A DNA stretch of 40,148 bases from JAJZSS01 sp964463505 (GCA_964463505.1 CAYXDC010000024.1:1-40148); one strand, 5' to 3'. Counted from the first letter of the stretch, positions 23,957 to 33,170 are shown. Program-made: numbers and translations. Notes: a model not told the origin generated them from the sequence alone.

Positions 23957-26900
23957 TTAGCGAGGTGGGAGGCGCGGCAGCGAACGATCTGGGCGCTTTG
24001 AAAAATCTGGCAGGCTGGGAGGGTGTTCGGTCATTAACCTTAAAGCCTCAGCGATAGCACGCTCAAGTTGCGCATCCGTATTGTTTCGATAGTCTTGAGG
24101 AGTGTTATCCACTTCGATATCAGGATCGGTGCCGTAATTTTCGACTCCCCAACCAACATCTTCAAACCAGAAAGAAAATTCTGGCTGGGTCGTTTGTGTG
24201 CCATCGACCAGCGAATGGCGTGGCCATATGCCGATCACACCTCCCCAGGTGCGTTTTCCGACCAGAGGTCCTAGTTTGAGCAGCTTGAAACTATGGCTGA
24301 AGATGTCTCCATCCGATCCGGCATATTCATTGGTGAGAGCGACAATTGGACCCATTACGGATTCGGGCGGATAGGGATTAGGCACCTGACTCCAACGGGC
24401 TGTGTCATAACCCAGGCGGCGACGGGCAAGTTTTTCGAGTAACAGGGCTGATACATGACCGCCACGGTTGAACCGTAAGTCAACGATTAAGCCCTGACGG
24501 TCGATTTCAGCCAGATAGCCCCGATGAAATTCTGCATATCCTGCTGCGCCCATGTCTGGTATGTGCAAATAGCCCACGCGGTCTTCAGTCGCCTCGTGAA
24601 CAGAGCGCCGGTTGTTCTCAACCCAGGCGCGGTAACGCAGCGGTTCTTCGCGCACTATTGCTTTCACCGTAACACGGCGCGGAGTTGGATCCTCTGCAGA
24701 ACGGAGCGCCAGGACGACCTCCTCATCAGCCAGATTTACTAAGGCACGCGCCGGCGGGATATTGGCGTTTAGCTTGCGGCCGTTGATAGAGACCAGGATA
24801 TCGCCTTCTGCGATATTGATACCCGGTTTGAGTAACGGCGAGTGAGCATCATCGCTCCATGGATCGCCATGCAGCAGGTTTGTAATTTGCCAGCCTCCGC
24901 TCTCGGCATGATAGCGATATTCTGCACCCAGGTATCCCTGTTGGTAGCGAGGTTCCGGTCGATAATCGCCGCCAAATTCGTAGGCGTGTGAAGTGCCTAG
25001 CTCACCTTGCATTTCCCACATCAGATCGGAAAATTCAGAGCGACTGCTTACTCGGTCAATCAAAGGTAGATAACGGTCATGCACAGCCAGCCAATCGACG
25101 CGCGACATATCCGGGGTCCAGAACTGATCGCGCTGCAAACGCCAGGCTTCACGGAACATCTGGCGCCATTCTGCTCCAGGGACAATGGAAACTTTTAACC
25201 GGCTCAGGTCGACCCAACCCGATTTCCGCGATGGCATATTGCTATCGTCCATGGATTTATCACCGGCTTTCAATACACGCAGGCGGTATCGTGACAGGTA
25301 AACCATCCAGTTGCCTGAGGGGGTTACATCAAAAGCGGTAACCCCATGCAGTAGACTTTCTTCTTTCTGGTCTTCATAGTCATAGATATACAGACTACCT
25401 CGAGCAGCTCGCTCATCATCCGTGCTGCTATCCAGGGTGCTATCAATCGGGTAGCGGGTATACAGGACTTTGCCTGAGCGTGTCCCGCGTATCTGCCGGT
25501 AACGACCTTCAGGCACTGGGAAAGCGATCACCCGATCTTGAATGCCCTCTAAATCAATTTCAGTGGGCTTGATCTCCGGTGGTTTTTCACCCCCGGACTC
25601 ATCCTCAGAGGCTTGCTTTTGCCCAGGCTCAGATGTATCCTGGTTTTTTTCTACAGGCTCGGTGTCTGTTACTCCATCTGTTTCATCACTCTTATCATCA
25701 TCCTCGTCAGTATCTTTTTCTTGTTGTTCAACATACGGTTGAGGTACAAACGGGGAAGTCTGGTCTTTCTTCAGGGTGATTAGATAAGGGCGCATACCGC
25801 GTGGAAAACCCAGATCGAGCTGCAGGCTATCATAAACTGGATCGAATTCACGGTAGGACAGGAAATATATAAACAGTCCATGTGGTTCAAAGCAAGGAGC
25901 CAGGTCGCGCAGGACAGGTTGCGTAATTTGGGTAACCTCACCCGAACTGGCATTCCAAAGTTTAATCGCCAGACGCTGAAGGGAAATTGAGGCGCTGTAG
26001 ACGACCCAATTCCCATCTGGGGACCAGTTAAAACCCATAATGGGATGAGCTACGCCACGGTCGATGTGGGTGAGCTGTTGGGTATCCAAATCCAGAGCCA
26101 GTAACTCGTAGCGGTGATTGCTGAAAACAAGCTGGTCTTTATGAGGATTGCATGCCACTGACTCTGGGCGCCCAATATCCAGACCTCCCAGGTGTTGTGG
26201 CTCAGCTGACCCGTCCGCTTGTAAGATGACAAAATGCTCCTCACCGCCCGCATCGGTCACTGCAGCGAGGCGTTTGCCATCGGGTAGCCAGCAAGGCAGC
26301 CGGTAGCGTATGCCGGTTGTGATGATTTCGGCGTTTAATGATTCTTCATCACTGCCATGCTGCAATACTGCGCCTTCCCAGTTAGCGAACGAAAAGAGCT
26401 TGCCGCGGCTGGTTACCGCTAAAGATTGGCCGTTGGGATGAAGACTCCAGGCTTCGAGATAACGCGCCGGATCTACAAATTTTCGGCTGCGTTGCACTTG
26501 CGGAGAGTGGAAATTGATCTCGATCGAGCGGCTGTTGTCAGATTCTGGAGTGTAAAGGAACAGGTCTGCGCCGGCGTGGTAAACGATACGCTGTCCATCG
26601 CTGGAGGGATTGCGCACGTAGTAATTATCGTGGTCTGTCTGGCGTCTCAATCCAGAGCCATCTGGCAGGCACGAATAAAGATTCCCGATACCTTCATGGT
26701 CAGAAATAAAGTAAATGCGTTCTCCAAGCCAAATGGGATTCGCCAGATTGCCGCGAAGCTCGATCAGGTGATGGAAGTCGCCATTTCCCTCAGGGTCGAT
26801 CCAGATTTGTCCGGTAGTGCCTCCCCGATATCTTTTCCAACGTGCTGGTTCGGTGGATAAACGCCCCAGGACAACGCCTCCAGTTGGACTGAACGAGATG

Positions 26901-27307
26901 TGGCGCGCCAGGCCGTAATTCAACAACTCAGGCGCTCCGCCGCCCGGATCGATCTGGTAGAGCTGAGTAAAGCGCAGATACCAATGCCCGGCTGTACTGG
27001 CAAAAATAATTTTGCCTTCGGGGGTCCAGGCCGCTGGTTGGCAGGCGACTGCCCCCATGAAGGTCAGGCGGCGTGTTGGACCTCCAAGGGTGGGCATGAG
27101 ATAAATTTCCGCATGCCCTTCATCGTGCCCGACAAAGGCTAGTTTTTGCCCGTCTGGAGAGAGCAGGGGATAGGCGTCTTCGCCAAGACTGGCCGTCAAC
27201 CGGCGGGCAATCCCCCCGCTGGCTGGCACGCTCCACAGATCATCCTCGCAGCTGAAAACAACTGTATCTCCCTGTATGGTAGGAAAGCGATAGTATCCGG
27301 ATGCCAT
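23957..27307 (-). CDS. Tricorn-type protease (S41 family)
   Basis: Tricorn is a large cytosolic peptidase that trims proteasome or other protease products. At 1116 residues it has the family architecture: an N-terminal beta-propeller pair (about 1-520, repeated SPDG-type blades such as LLSPDGQKLAFVG), a hinge, a core with GTSHAYE (Ser773-His774), a PDZ domain (about 795-885) and the S41 catalytic core with nucleophile Ser998 in GSDGD and Glu1056 in GVENYGTDPD. These match the known tricorn catalytic residues. An Asp/Glu-rich low-complexity insert lies at about 528-585. No signal peptide is seen. AAGGAG precedes the ATG. Confidence 0.92.
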   Translation of the reverse strand: MASGYYRFPTIQGDTVVFSCEDDLWSVPASGGIARRLTASLGEDAYPLLSPDGQKLAFVGHDEGHAEIYLMPTLGGPTRRLTFMGAVACQPAAWTPEGKIIFASTAGHWYLRFTQLYQIDPGGGAPELLNYGLARHISFSPTGGVVLGRLSTEPARWKRYRGGTTGQIWIDPEGNGDFHHLIELRGNLANPIWLGERIYFISDHEGIGNLYSCLPDGSGLRRQTDHDNYYVRNPSSDGQRIVYHAGADLFLYTPESDNSRSIEINFHSPQVQRSRKFVDPARYLEAWSLHPNGQSLAVTSRGKLFSFANWEGAVLQHGSDEESLNAEIITTGIRYRLPCWLPDGKRLAAVTDAGGEEHFVILQADGSAEPQHLGGLDIGRPESVACNPHKDQLVFSNHRYELLALDLDTQQLTHIDRGVAHPIMGFNWSPDGNWVVYSASISLQRLAIKLWNASSGEVTQITQPVLRDLAPCFEPHGLFIYFLSYREFDPVYDSLQLDLGFPRGMRPYLITLKKDQTSPFVPQPYVEQQEKDTDEDDDKSDETDGVTDTEPVEKNQDTSEPGQKQASEDESGGEKPPEIKPTEIDLEGIQDRVIAFPVPEGRYRQIRGTRSGKVLYTRYPIDSTLDSSTDDERAARGSLYIYDYEDQKEESLLHGVTAFDVTPSGNWMVYLSRYRLRVLKAGDKSMDDSNMPSRKSGWVDLSRLKVSIVPGAEWRQMFREAWRLQRDQFWTPDMSRVDWLAVHDRYLPLIDRVSSRSEFSDLMWEMQGELGTSHAYEFGGDYRPEPRYQQGYLGAEYRYHAESGGWQITNLLHGDPWSDDAHSPLLKPGINIAEGDILVSINGRKLNANIPPARALVNLADEEVVLALRSAEDPTPRRVTVKAIVREEPLRYRAWVENNRRSVHEATEDRVGYLHIPDMGAAGYAEFHRGYLAEIDRQGLIVDLRFNRGGHVSALLLEKLARRRLGYDTARWSQVPNPYPPESVMGPIVALTNEYAGSDGDIFSHSFKLLKLGPLVGKRTWGGVIGIWPRHSLVDGTQTTQPEFSFWFEDVGWGVENYGTDPDIEVDNTPQDYRNNTDAQLERAIAEALRLMTEHPPSLPDFSKRPDRSLPRLPPR

Positions 27308-27451
27308 ATAGGCTCCTTGTACATGGAATGGGGTTATAAAGTGAGTTTACCATGGTTGCCAAATGGATGGGAGCTAAGAAATGGAATTAGAAGGTGGTGG
27401 GCGGACTCGCAAAAACCTCCTTCGTCGGTAACAGTCCGAGAACCCGCGTGC

Positions 27452-27477
27452 TATAATCCAAGCTATGCCTCTTGGAT
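27452..27477 (+). promoter_or_regulatory. Candidate promoter -10 with overlapping inverted repeat upstream of the SDR gene
   Basis: A perfect TATAAT (27452-27457) lies 58 bp before the SDR start; a good -35 is not seen. It overlaps a perfect 7-bp inverted repeat ATCCAAG/CTTGGAT (27456-27462 and 27471-27477, 8-nt spacer), which would cover the transcription start. The rest of the 207-bp divergent gap shows nothing further. Confidence 0.45.
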
Positions 27478-27514
27478 GTAATCAAACATATAAATATTTC
27501 ATAACGAGAAAATC

Positions 27515-28450
27515 ATGATCCTGGTCACTGGTGGAACAGGTTTTATTGGGAAAATATTGATCAGTCAGTTGACGGAGTTGGGTTATCCTGTACGTACATT
27601 GGTACGTCCCTCGCCTCGTACGCCAGATTTACCCCGCAAAGTGCCCGTAGAGATTGCGGTGACCAGTCTTGCAGATGCACGTGGGCTGCGCGCCGCATTG
27701 GTCGGCGTAGATACCGTTTATCACCTGGTCAGTGGAGAATGGAAAGGACCGCGCGCCAGCCTCCTCGAAGTCGACATACAGGGAACCAAGGCAATCGTCC
27801 AGGCGGCAATGGACGCTGGTGTGCGGCGCATCTTTTATGTCAGCCATTTGGGGGCCGACCGTGCTTCGGCGTATCCAGTCTTGAAAGCCAAGGGGATTGC
27901 GGAGGAATTTATCCGGCGCAGTGGGTTGGAATATACGATTATCCGCTCAGCCCTGGTTTATGGTCAAGGAGATGCTTTCACATCCGGCATTGCTGGGATC
28001 ATGCAGACGGTGCCCTACTTTTTTCCTGTACCCGGTGATGGGCGTACCCTGCTGCAACCTCTATGGGTACAAGACCTGGTAACCTGTCTTGTGTGGGCAT
28101 TAGATGATCGAGGAACCATCAATCGCTCCTATGAAATTGGAGGGCCGGAATATTTCACTTTCAGCCAGGTTGTAGAGACGGTTATGCAAGCCATCCAAGT
28201 AAAGCGAAAAATGCTATTTATGCGTCCGCCATATTTGAGAGTACTAACGATAGGATTGGACGCGCTGTTTCCAACGCTGCCTGTCTCAGTCTACTGGCTG
28301 GAATACCTGGCTTCTAATCGCACCTGTTCCCTGGATACAATCCCGCGTGAGTTTAAACTACTGCCAGCTCGTTTTAGCCAGCAGCTAGGTTATTTACAAG
28401 GCAAAAATTGGCGTTCTACAATGCTCAAGTCTTTGTGGGAGCGCAATTAA
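27515..28450 (+). CDS. Atypical SDR / NAD(P)-dependent epimerase-like protein (NDUFA9-like)
   Basis: A Rossmann-fold protein of 311 residues. It starts MILVTGGTGFIGK, with the GGTGFIG dinucleotide motif at 6-12. VYHLVSGEWK and RIFYVSHLGADR follow; the usual SDR Tyr-x3-Lys is replaced by a YPVLKAKG segment with Tyr and Lys. The C-terminal half (LWVQDLVTCLVWALDD, YEIGGPEYFTFSQ) is like the atypical SDRs related to complex I NDUFA9. The substrate is unknown. It is followed at 22 nt by the GNAT gene, suggesting one operon with the racemase. Confidence 0.8.
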   Translation: MILVTGGTGFIGKILISQLTELGYPVRTLVRPSPRTPDLPRKVPVEIAVTSLADARGLRAALVGVDTVYHLVSGEWKGPRASLLEVDIQGTKAIVQAAMDAGVRRIFYVSHLGADRASAYPVLKAKGIAEEFIRRSGLEYTIIRSALVYGQGDAFTSGIAGIMQTVPYFFPVPGDGRTLLQPLWVQDLVTCLVWALDDRGTINRSYEIGGPEYFTFSQVVETVMQAIQVKRKMLFMRPPYLRVLTIGLDALFPTLPVSVYWLEYLASNRTCSLDTIPREFKLLPARFSQQLGYLQGKNWRSTMLKSLWERN

Positions 28451-28472
28451 CGCTTTTCCAGGTAGGAATTTT

Positions 28473-29372
28473 ATGGCGGATTGGGTACTGCGTATTCTGG
28501 AAACACCTTCAGAAATGGAAGCGGTGGAGAATCTCCAGCGCTTGATTTGGCCTGGAAGCGAGATAGATATTATTCCCGCACATTTTCTGCTCGCCGCAGC
28601 CCACAACGGCGGGTTGATTGTAGGAGCTTTTTGGAACCCGACAGAGTCTTCAGGTGCGTTATCTGAAGAGCTGGTGGGTTTCGTATTTGGTTTTCCAGGT
28701 CTGTTTACAACCCCAGATGGTCAGCAGCCCAAACATTGCTCGCATATGCTGGGGGTGCATCCTGATTACCGCGGACATAGGCTGGGTGTGGCCCTAAAAC
28801 GTGCGCAATGGCAATTGGTGCGCCACCAGGGCCTGCATCTAATCACCTGGACATTTGATCCTATGTTGAGTCGCAATGCTTACTTGAATATCACCCGGCT
28901 AGGCGCGGTGTGTAATAAGTATTTACGTGATGCGTATGGAAATATGCGTGATTCGTTGAACACCGGATTAGCCTCCGACCGGTTTCAAGTTGACTGGTGG
29001 GTAAATACTAAGCGTGTACAGCGGCGACTGAGTCGCCAGGCGCGTTTACAGCTCGATCTGGCGCATGTTCTTGCGGCTGGCGCCCGCATTTTGAATCCCA
29101 GCCAGATTGGAAGTGATGGCTACCCAGAGCCTGGCTCACCTCCAGAGATTCCTGTCGGAGAACTTGAATCGATTTTATTGGTAGAGATCCCGGCGGACTT
29201 TCAAGCTATACGAGAGAATTCACTCAGCCTGGCACAAACCTGGCGTGAGGAGACACGGCGCTTATTCGAAGCGTTATTTGCAGCTGGTTATCTGGTTACC
29301 GATTTTATTTACCTGCCCGGTTCCCAACCACGCAGTTTTTATTTGCTTAGTTTTGGAGAGAGTACTTTATGA
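28473..29372 (+). CDS. GNAT-family N-acyltransferase linked to the amino acid racemase
   Basis: The 299-residue protein has a GNAT fold: LVGFVFGFPG strand, then the acyl-CoA-binding turn HMLGVHPDYRGHRLGVALK (about 91-109), and a TWTFDPMLSRNAYLNITRLGA segment shared by the large GNAT group often found beside OSBS/NSAR enzymes. In Geobacillus such a neighbour was shown to be a succinyl-CoA:D-amino acid succinyltransferase. Here the gene end overlaps the racemase start (ATGA), so the pair is co-translated and the same role is inferred. TAGGA precedes the ATG. Confidence 0.75.
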   Translation: MADWVLRILETPSEMEAVENLQRLIWPGSEIDIIPAHFLLAAAHNGGLIVGAFWNPTESSGALSEELVGFVFGFPGLFTTPDGQQPKHCSHMLGVHPDYRGHRLGVALKRAQWQLVRHQGLHLITWTFDPMLSRNAYLNITRLGAVCNKYLRDAYGNMRDSLNTGLASDRFQVDWWVNTKRVQRRLSRQARLQLDLAHVLAAGARILNPSQIGSDGYPEPGSPPEIPVGELESILLVEIPADFQAIRENSLSLAQTWREETRRLFEALFAAGYLVTDFIYLPGSQPRSFYLLSFGESTL

Positions 29373-30472
29373 AGATCGAGCGCGCCAATCTTTACCACTT
29401 GCGCATGCCACTGCGTTCAGCATTTGAGACCTCGTTTGGGCGAATTCAGGAGCGTGATGGCATCCTGGTCGAAGTCTTTTGTCAGGGTGTAGTGGGATAT
29501 GGGGAATGTGCAGCTGACCGGAACCCTGGCTATTCCTATGAGACGGCACTTACCGCATGGCATGTGCTGCGGGATTATCTCTTCCCATCTGTATTAGGGA
29601 CGGAAATAGCTGAGCCAGGCGATGTGCAGGAGTTAATGAGCTGGGTGCGCGGGCATAGAATGGCAAAAGCCGCGCTCGAAATGGCGCTCTGGGATGTGTG
29701 GGGCAAGCAGCGCGACCAAGCGTTGGTGGAGTTGTTGGGTGGAGTGCGCCGGAAAGTGCGAGTTGGCGTTTCGGTGGGTATCCAGGAATCGATCCCTTCG
29801 TTATTACGCGTGGTGGAAGACTATCTACAACAAGGTTACAAGCGTATCAAGATCAAAATTAAACCCGGACGCGATGTGGCTGAAACACAAGCTCTGCGGA
29901 ATGCTTACCCTGGCTTAAGTCTACAAGTAGATGCGAACTCGGCCTACACGCTTGAGACAGCCTCAATCCTGGCGCCTCTGGATGATCTTAATTTGTTATT
30001 GATCGAACAGCCGCTGGCGGATGATGACCTGTGGGATCACAGCAAGCTGCAACGCTGTTTTAAGACGCCGCTCTGTCTTGATGAAAGCATTTTAGAGGCG
30101 CGCCATGCACGCCAGGCGCTGGAAATGAAAGCTGCCGGTGTAATTAACATTAAAGTTGGACGGGTGGGAGGCCTGAGCGAGGCCATGGCGATTCATGATC
30201 TCTGTTTGTCGAAAGAGATTCCAGTTTGGTGTGGAGGCATGCTGGAAACAGGTATTGGGCGGGCAGCTAACCTGGCTCTGGCATCATTACCGGGCTTTAC
30301 GTTACCCGGGGATATCTCAGCGACTGAGCGCTATTATGTTCGGGATATTACTCGCGAGCGCTTTGCTCTGAACCCAGATTCCACTATCGATGTTCCCCGA
30401 GCAGAAGGCTTGGGAGTGACCATTGATCCACAAGCATTGAATCTTTTTACCGTAAATACCTTGCAGGTTTAA
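29369..30472 (+). CDS. menC: o-Succinylbenzoate synthase / N-succinylamino acid racemase (enolase superfamily)
   Basis: An enolase-superfamily enzyme of the OSBS/NSAR group, 367 residues. The capping N-terminus is followed by the barrel with KIKIKPG (catalytic Lys163), metal ligands Asp188 (VDANSAY), Glu213 (IEQPL) and Asp238 (CLDES), and the second catalytic Lys262 (NIKVGRVGG). CGGMLETGIGRA closes the barrel. The family includes menaquinone OSBS enzymes and N-succinylamino acid racemases, and many do both. No other men gene is near, and a GNAT partner overlaps, so the racemase role is favoured. GGAGAG precedes the ATG. Confidence 0.88.
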   Translation: MKIERANLYHLRMPLRSAFETSFGRIQERDGILVEVFCQGVVGYGECAADRNPGYSYETALTAWHVLRDYLFPSVLGTEIAEPGDVQELMSWVRGHRMAKAALEMALWDVWGKQRDQALVELLGGVRRKVRVGVSVGIQESIPSLLRVVEDYLQQGYKRIKIKIKPGRDVAETQALRNAYPGLSLQVDANSAYTLETASILAPLDDLNLLLIEQPLADDDLWDHSKLQRCFKTPLCLDESILEARHARQALEMKAAGVINIKVGRVGGLSEAMAIHDLCLSKEIPVWCGGMLETGIGRAANLALASLPGFTLPGDISATERYYVRDITRERFALNPDSTIDVPRAEGLGVTIDPQALNLFTVNTLQV

Positions 30473-30494
30473 ATAAAATCGAGCCTAATGATTG

Positions 30495-30530
30495 ACTGGC
30501 CTGGCATCATCACCGGGCCAGTTTTACTTT
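30495..30530 (+). terminator. Terminator after the SDR-GNAT-racemase operon
   Basis: A 10-bp stem with one wobble pair (ACTGGCCTGG, 30495-30504, with CCGGGCCAGT, 30513-30522) and an 8-nt loop, followed by TTTTACTTT. It ends the plus-strand operon 22 nt after the racemase stop. Confidence 0.85.
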
Positions 30531-30604
30531 AAGGCTGCAAAAAGGGTCTTGAGGCACCCTGCAAGCCTTAGTTTCAACCCCATATAAATCGTAATCCTGG
30601 AAGT

Positions 30605-30633
30605 TTGCATTTTAGAATCACCTCATTTATACT
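30605..30633 (+). promoter_or_regulatory. Sigma70-type promoter of the cyclase gene
   Basis: TTGCAT (30605-30610) and TATACT (30628-30633) are spaced by exactly 17 bp and lie 23 bp before the start codon. The leader would be about 15-17 nt, just enough for the GGAGGG ribosome site. Confidence 0.8.
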
Positions 30634-30656
30634 TATATTAATTTACGGAGGGAAAA

Positions 30657-31295
30657 ATGCGCATTTATGATATATCTTTGACCGTTACTCCTGAACTACC
30701 GGTCTGGCCCGGTGATCCGCAAGTCGTTTTGGAACCGATGTCCAGCATTGCTGCAGGCGATGATGCCAATGTGACCCACATGCGAATGGGCGTGCATACG
30801 GGCACCCATGTCGATGCGCCTCATCATTTCCTGGATGATGATCCACGTACGGTTGAACAAATGTCGTTGAAGGCGCTCACCGGACGGACATATGTCCTTC
30901 ATTTACCTGATCAGGTCAGTGTGATCTCGGCTGAAATATTAGCCCAGGTTGAAATCCCTCCGCGCACGCGCAGGCTGCTCTTCCGGACACGCAATTCATC
31001 CTATTGGGTTACTGAAGCCCACCGCTTTCGAGAAGATTTTGTGGCAATCGATGCCAGCGGGGCGCAGTATCTTGTGGATCGGGGAGTGAAGTTAGTGGGA
31101 GTGGATTACCTTTCTGTAGCGCCCTTTGATGCAGGCCGGCCCACGCATGAAATATTATTAAAAGCGGGTATCATTCTTGTGGAAGGACTTGACCTTTCTC
31201 AAGTTGCGCAAGGACGCTATACCTTATATTGTTTACCTATTAAATTAGGCAACGTGGAAGGCGCCCCAGCGCGTGCGATCCTGATTGGACCCTGA
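30657..31295 (+). CDS. Cyclase-family (kynurenine formamidase-like) metal hydrolase
   Basis: The 212-residue protein starts MRIYDISLTVTPELPVWPGDP. It carries the signature HTGTHVDAPHHF (His47, His51, Asp53, His57), which binds the metal in this family. Further on, DASGAQYLVDRGVKLVGVDYLSV and GIILVEGLDLS match. Relatives include kynurenine formamidase KynB and isatin hydrolase; no tryptophan-degradation gene is near, so the substrate is open. It has its own promoter and a strong GGAGGG site, and converges with fabL. Confidence 0.88.
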   Translation: MRIYDISLTVTPELPVWPGDPQVVLEPMSSIAAGDDANVTHMRMGVHTGTHVDAPHHFLDDDPRTVEQMSLKALTGRTYVLHLPDQVSVISAEILAQVEIPPRTRRLLFRTRNSSYWVTEAHRFREDFVAIDASGAQYLVDRGVKLVGVDYLSVAPFDAGRPTHEILLKAGIILVEGLDLSQVAQGRYTLYCLPIKLGNVEGAPARAILIGP

Positions 31296-31358
31296 GCACA
31301 CGGAATCCCCCCGATTTCCTATAAACTGTGTAAGTCCTAGCGAATAGCTGAAAATAAT

Positions 31359-32150
31359 CTAATGTGGTGTGGGGCGCACAGGCAGGGTATAGCCACCATC
31401 TACGATGATGGTCTGGCCGCGGATCATGTGCGCGGCAGGGCTGCATAAGAATGCTGTTAACCGGGCTACATCTTCAGGGGAGACCAATCTGCCGGCGGGG
31501 GTTTGACTGATGGCATGCGCGATAATGTTTTCTTCCGAACGAACCGTATCAAAAAATTGTAGTGCTTCGGTTTCTACTACCCCAGGTGATATAGCGTTAA
31601 CCACGATATTGTAGGGTGAAAGCTCCACTGCCAGATAACGGGTAATCGCCTCTAATGCCGCCTTACTGGCCCCAACGACCACATAATCTGGTATCACGCG
31701 CTGCGATCCGGGGCTGGAGATGCTGACGATGGCCCCTCCACCTCGCTGCTGCATCATCGGTACGGCGCGCTGCGCCGCAAACAAGAGCGCTCGGGCGTTG
31801 ATATTCATCGTCCAATCCCAGCCACGCGCTTTTTGCTGCATTGCAAGCCGGTTATAACCCGAAGCTGCATTGTGGATTAAGAAGTCCAGTCCATCAAAAC
31901 GTTGTGCGATGGCTTTAAACAGGTGATCAAGGCCCTCATCGGTGCCCACGTTCGCCTTCACCAGCAATACCTGGCGATCCATCGCCTGGATCTCCTCGCA
32001 GGTTGTCTCGGCTGAGGCTCGGTTGCGGAAGAAGTTAATCACGATATCTGCGCCCAGACTGGCAAAATGTGTGGCGATCGCGCGCCCTATGCCACGTCCC
32101 GAACCGGTTACCAAAGCTATTTTTCCGAGAAAAGGCTGCGTATCTGGCAT
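31359..32150 (-). CDS. fabL: FabL-type enoyl-ACP reductase (SDR)
   Basis: Closely patterned on Bacillus FabL (enoyl-ACP reductase III), which catalyses the last step of each fatty acid elongation cycle. The nucleotide motif TGSGRGIG is at 15-22. NAASG (94-98), WDWTMNINARALLF (111-124), and MIRGQTIIVDGG near the C-terminus all match FabL. The catalytic pair is Tyr156-x6-Lys163, the FabI/FabL-type spacing rather than the Tyr-x3-Lys of most SDRs. It has 263 residues with GGAGG before the ATG. It is 18 nt downstream of ygfZ and near fabF-fabH. A generic SDR role is the alternative. Confidence 0.75.
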   Translation of the reverse strand: MPDTQPFLGKIALVTGSGRGIGRAIATHFASLGADIVINFFRNRASAETTCEEIQAMDRQVLLVKANVGTDEGLDHLFKAIAQRFDGLDFLIHNAASGYNRLAMQQKARGWDWTMNINARALLFAAQRAVPMMQQRGGGAIVSISSPGSQRVIPDYVVVGASKAALEAITRYLAVELSPYNIVVNAISPGVVETEALQFFDTVRSEENIIAHAISQTPAGRLVSPEDVARLTAFLCSPAAHMIRGQTIIVDGGYTLPVRPTPH

Positions 32151-32168
32151 GGCTAACCTCCGCAGAAA

Positions 32169-33152
32169 TTAATGATCAAAGGGTAAACCAGAAACCCATG
32201 CCTCGTGAGCCTGGTCAGCATGGCTGCCAACCAGAACGACGGTGCCGGGTTCGTGATGGGGGCGCTTAATCATGGCAAGGGCAACAGGCCCAAAGCGCGG
32301 TGAGAGGGCTGTGGAAGTGACTCGTCCAATGGATCGATCTGCTTGCCAAACTGTACTGCCAATTTCAGGCAGACTGGTTAGTCGTAAACCGCACAGGTGC
32401 TGGGTGATTTTATCGTAAGTGATCTGGCGAGCGATAATTTCCTGACCTGTGTAGCACCCTTTTGATTCGGATATGGCTGAGCGCAGACCTATCTCAAGCG
32501 GTGTGAAGTCATCGTTCAACTCAGCTCGAGCTTGTGGGTTGCCATTTTCGACATGTAACAGATGATAGAGTTCCGGAGATAGAGCGTCAGCGCCGGCCTG
32601 CTCAAAAGCGAGCTGCAGGGCTGGCAAACACGCCAGCGGTGCAACCAGGCGCAATCCGATCCACAATGGGGCGCTATTATTCAATAGATGGATGGTGTGC
32701 CCCTCGCATTCCAGAGACAGGATCTCATCTGCCGCAGGCTGCCTTGTAAACCCCAATTTTTGGGTGATGTCTGACTGGCCCGGACCGACCAGATCAATCT
32801 GTGCGACCTGAGCGCTGATATCTTCAATTTCAACTTGATCCATGAAAAAGACGCGCTTTTTGAAGTAAGCAGCCGTCGTGGCTCCCAGGCCAGGAAGCGT
32901 AAGGGCAGTGATTAATTCACCTGGCCCCGGTAACAGGTATAAGACATCCAGGATTCGGGCGTTTGGGGTGGTCAGGACTGTGGGGAGTGCGTGTTGGCTT
33001 TCGAGAAGGCGAATATCGTGGGTGGTTTGTCGCTGGAGGAAGTTAATGCGATCGCGTCCGCTTATCAACAGGCATCCAGGCTGAGGAATCGCATACCAGG
33101 CAGCTCCTTCGAGCGCTGCCTGGTACCCTGCTGGTAGTGGTTTAGCAGTCAT
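32169..33152 (-). CDS. ygfZ: YgfZ-type folate-binding protein (GcvT-like), Fe-S repair/assembly factor
   Basis: The 327-residue protein has the YgfZ signature KGCYTGQE at 231-238 with the key Cys233, and the N-terminal RDRINFLQRQTTHDI typical of this branch of the GcvT fold. In E. coli YgfZ binds tetrahydrofolate and supports certain Fe-S enzymes. It lacks the extra residues of a glycine-cleavage aminomethyltransferase. It starts only about 24 nt after the ftsH terminator hairpin, so it may depend on read-through. fabL follows. Confidence 0.88.
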   Translation of the reverse strand: MTAKPLPAGYQAALEGAAWYAIPQPGCLLISGRDRINFLQRQTTHDIRLLESQHALPTVLTTPNARILDVLYLLPGPGELITALTLPGLGATTAAYFKKRVFFMDQVEIEDISAQVAQIDLVGPGQSDITQKLGFTRQPAADEILSLECEGHTIHLLNNSAPLWIGLRLVAPLACLPALQLAFEQAGADALSPELYHLLHVENGNPQARAELNDDFTPLEIGLRSAISESKGCYTGQEIIARQITYDKITQHLCGLRLTSLPEIGSTVWQADRSIGRVTSTALSPRFGPVALAMIKRPHHEPGTVVLVGSHADQAHEAWVSGLPFDH

Positions 33153-33170
33153 CCTGTCAACCCTCCCAGG

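Noticed and set aside
30531..30569. Second hairpin after the racemase terminator (AAGGCT/AGCCTT)
   Set aside because: Stem has two bulges and no T-run follows; probably not a terminator.
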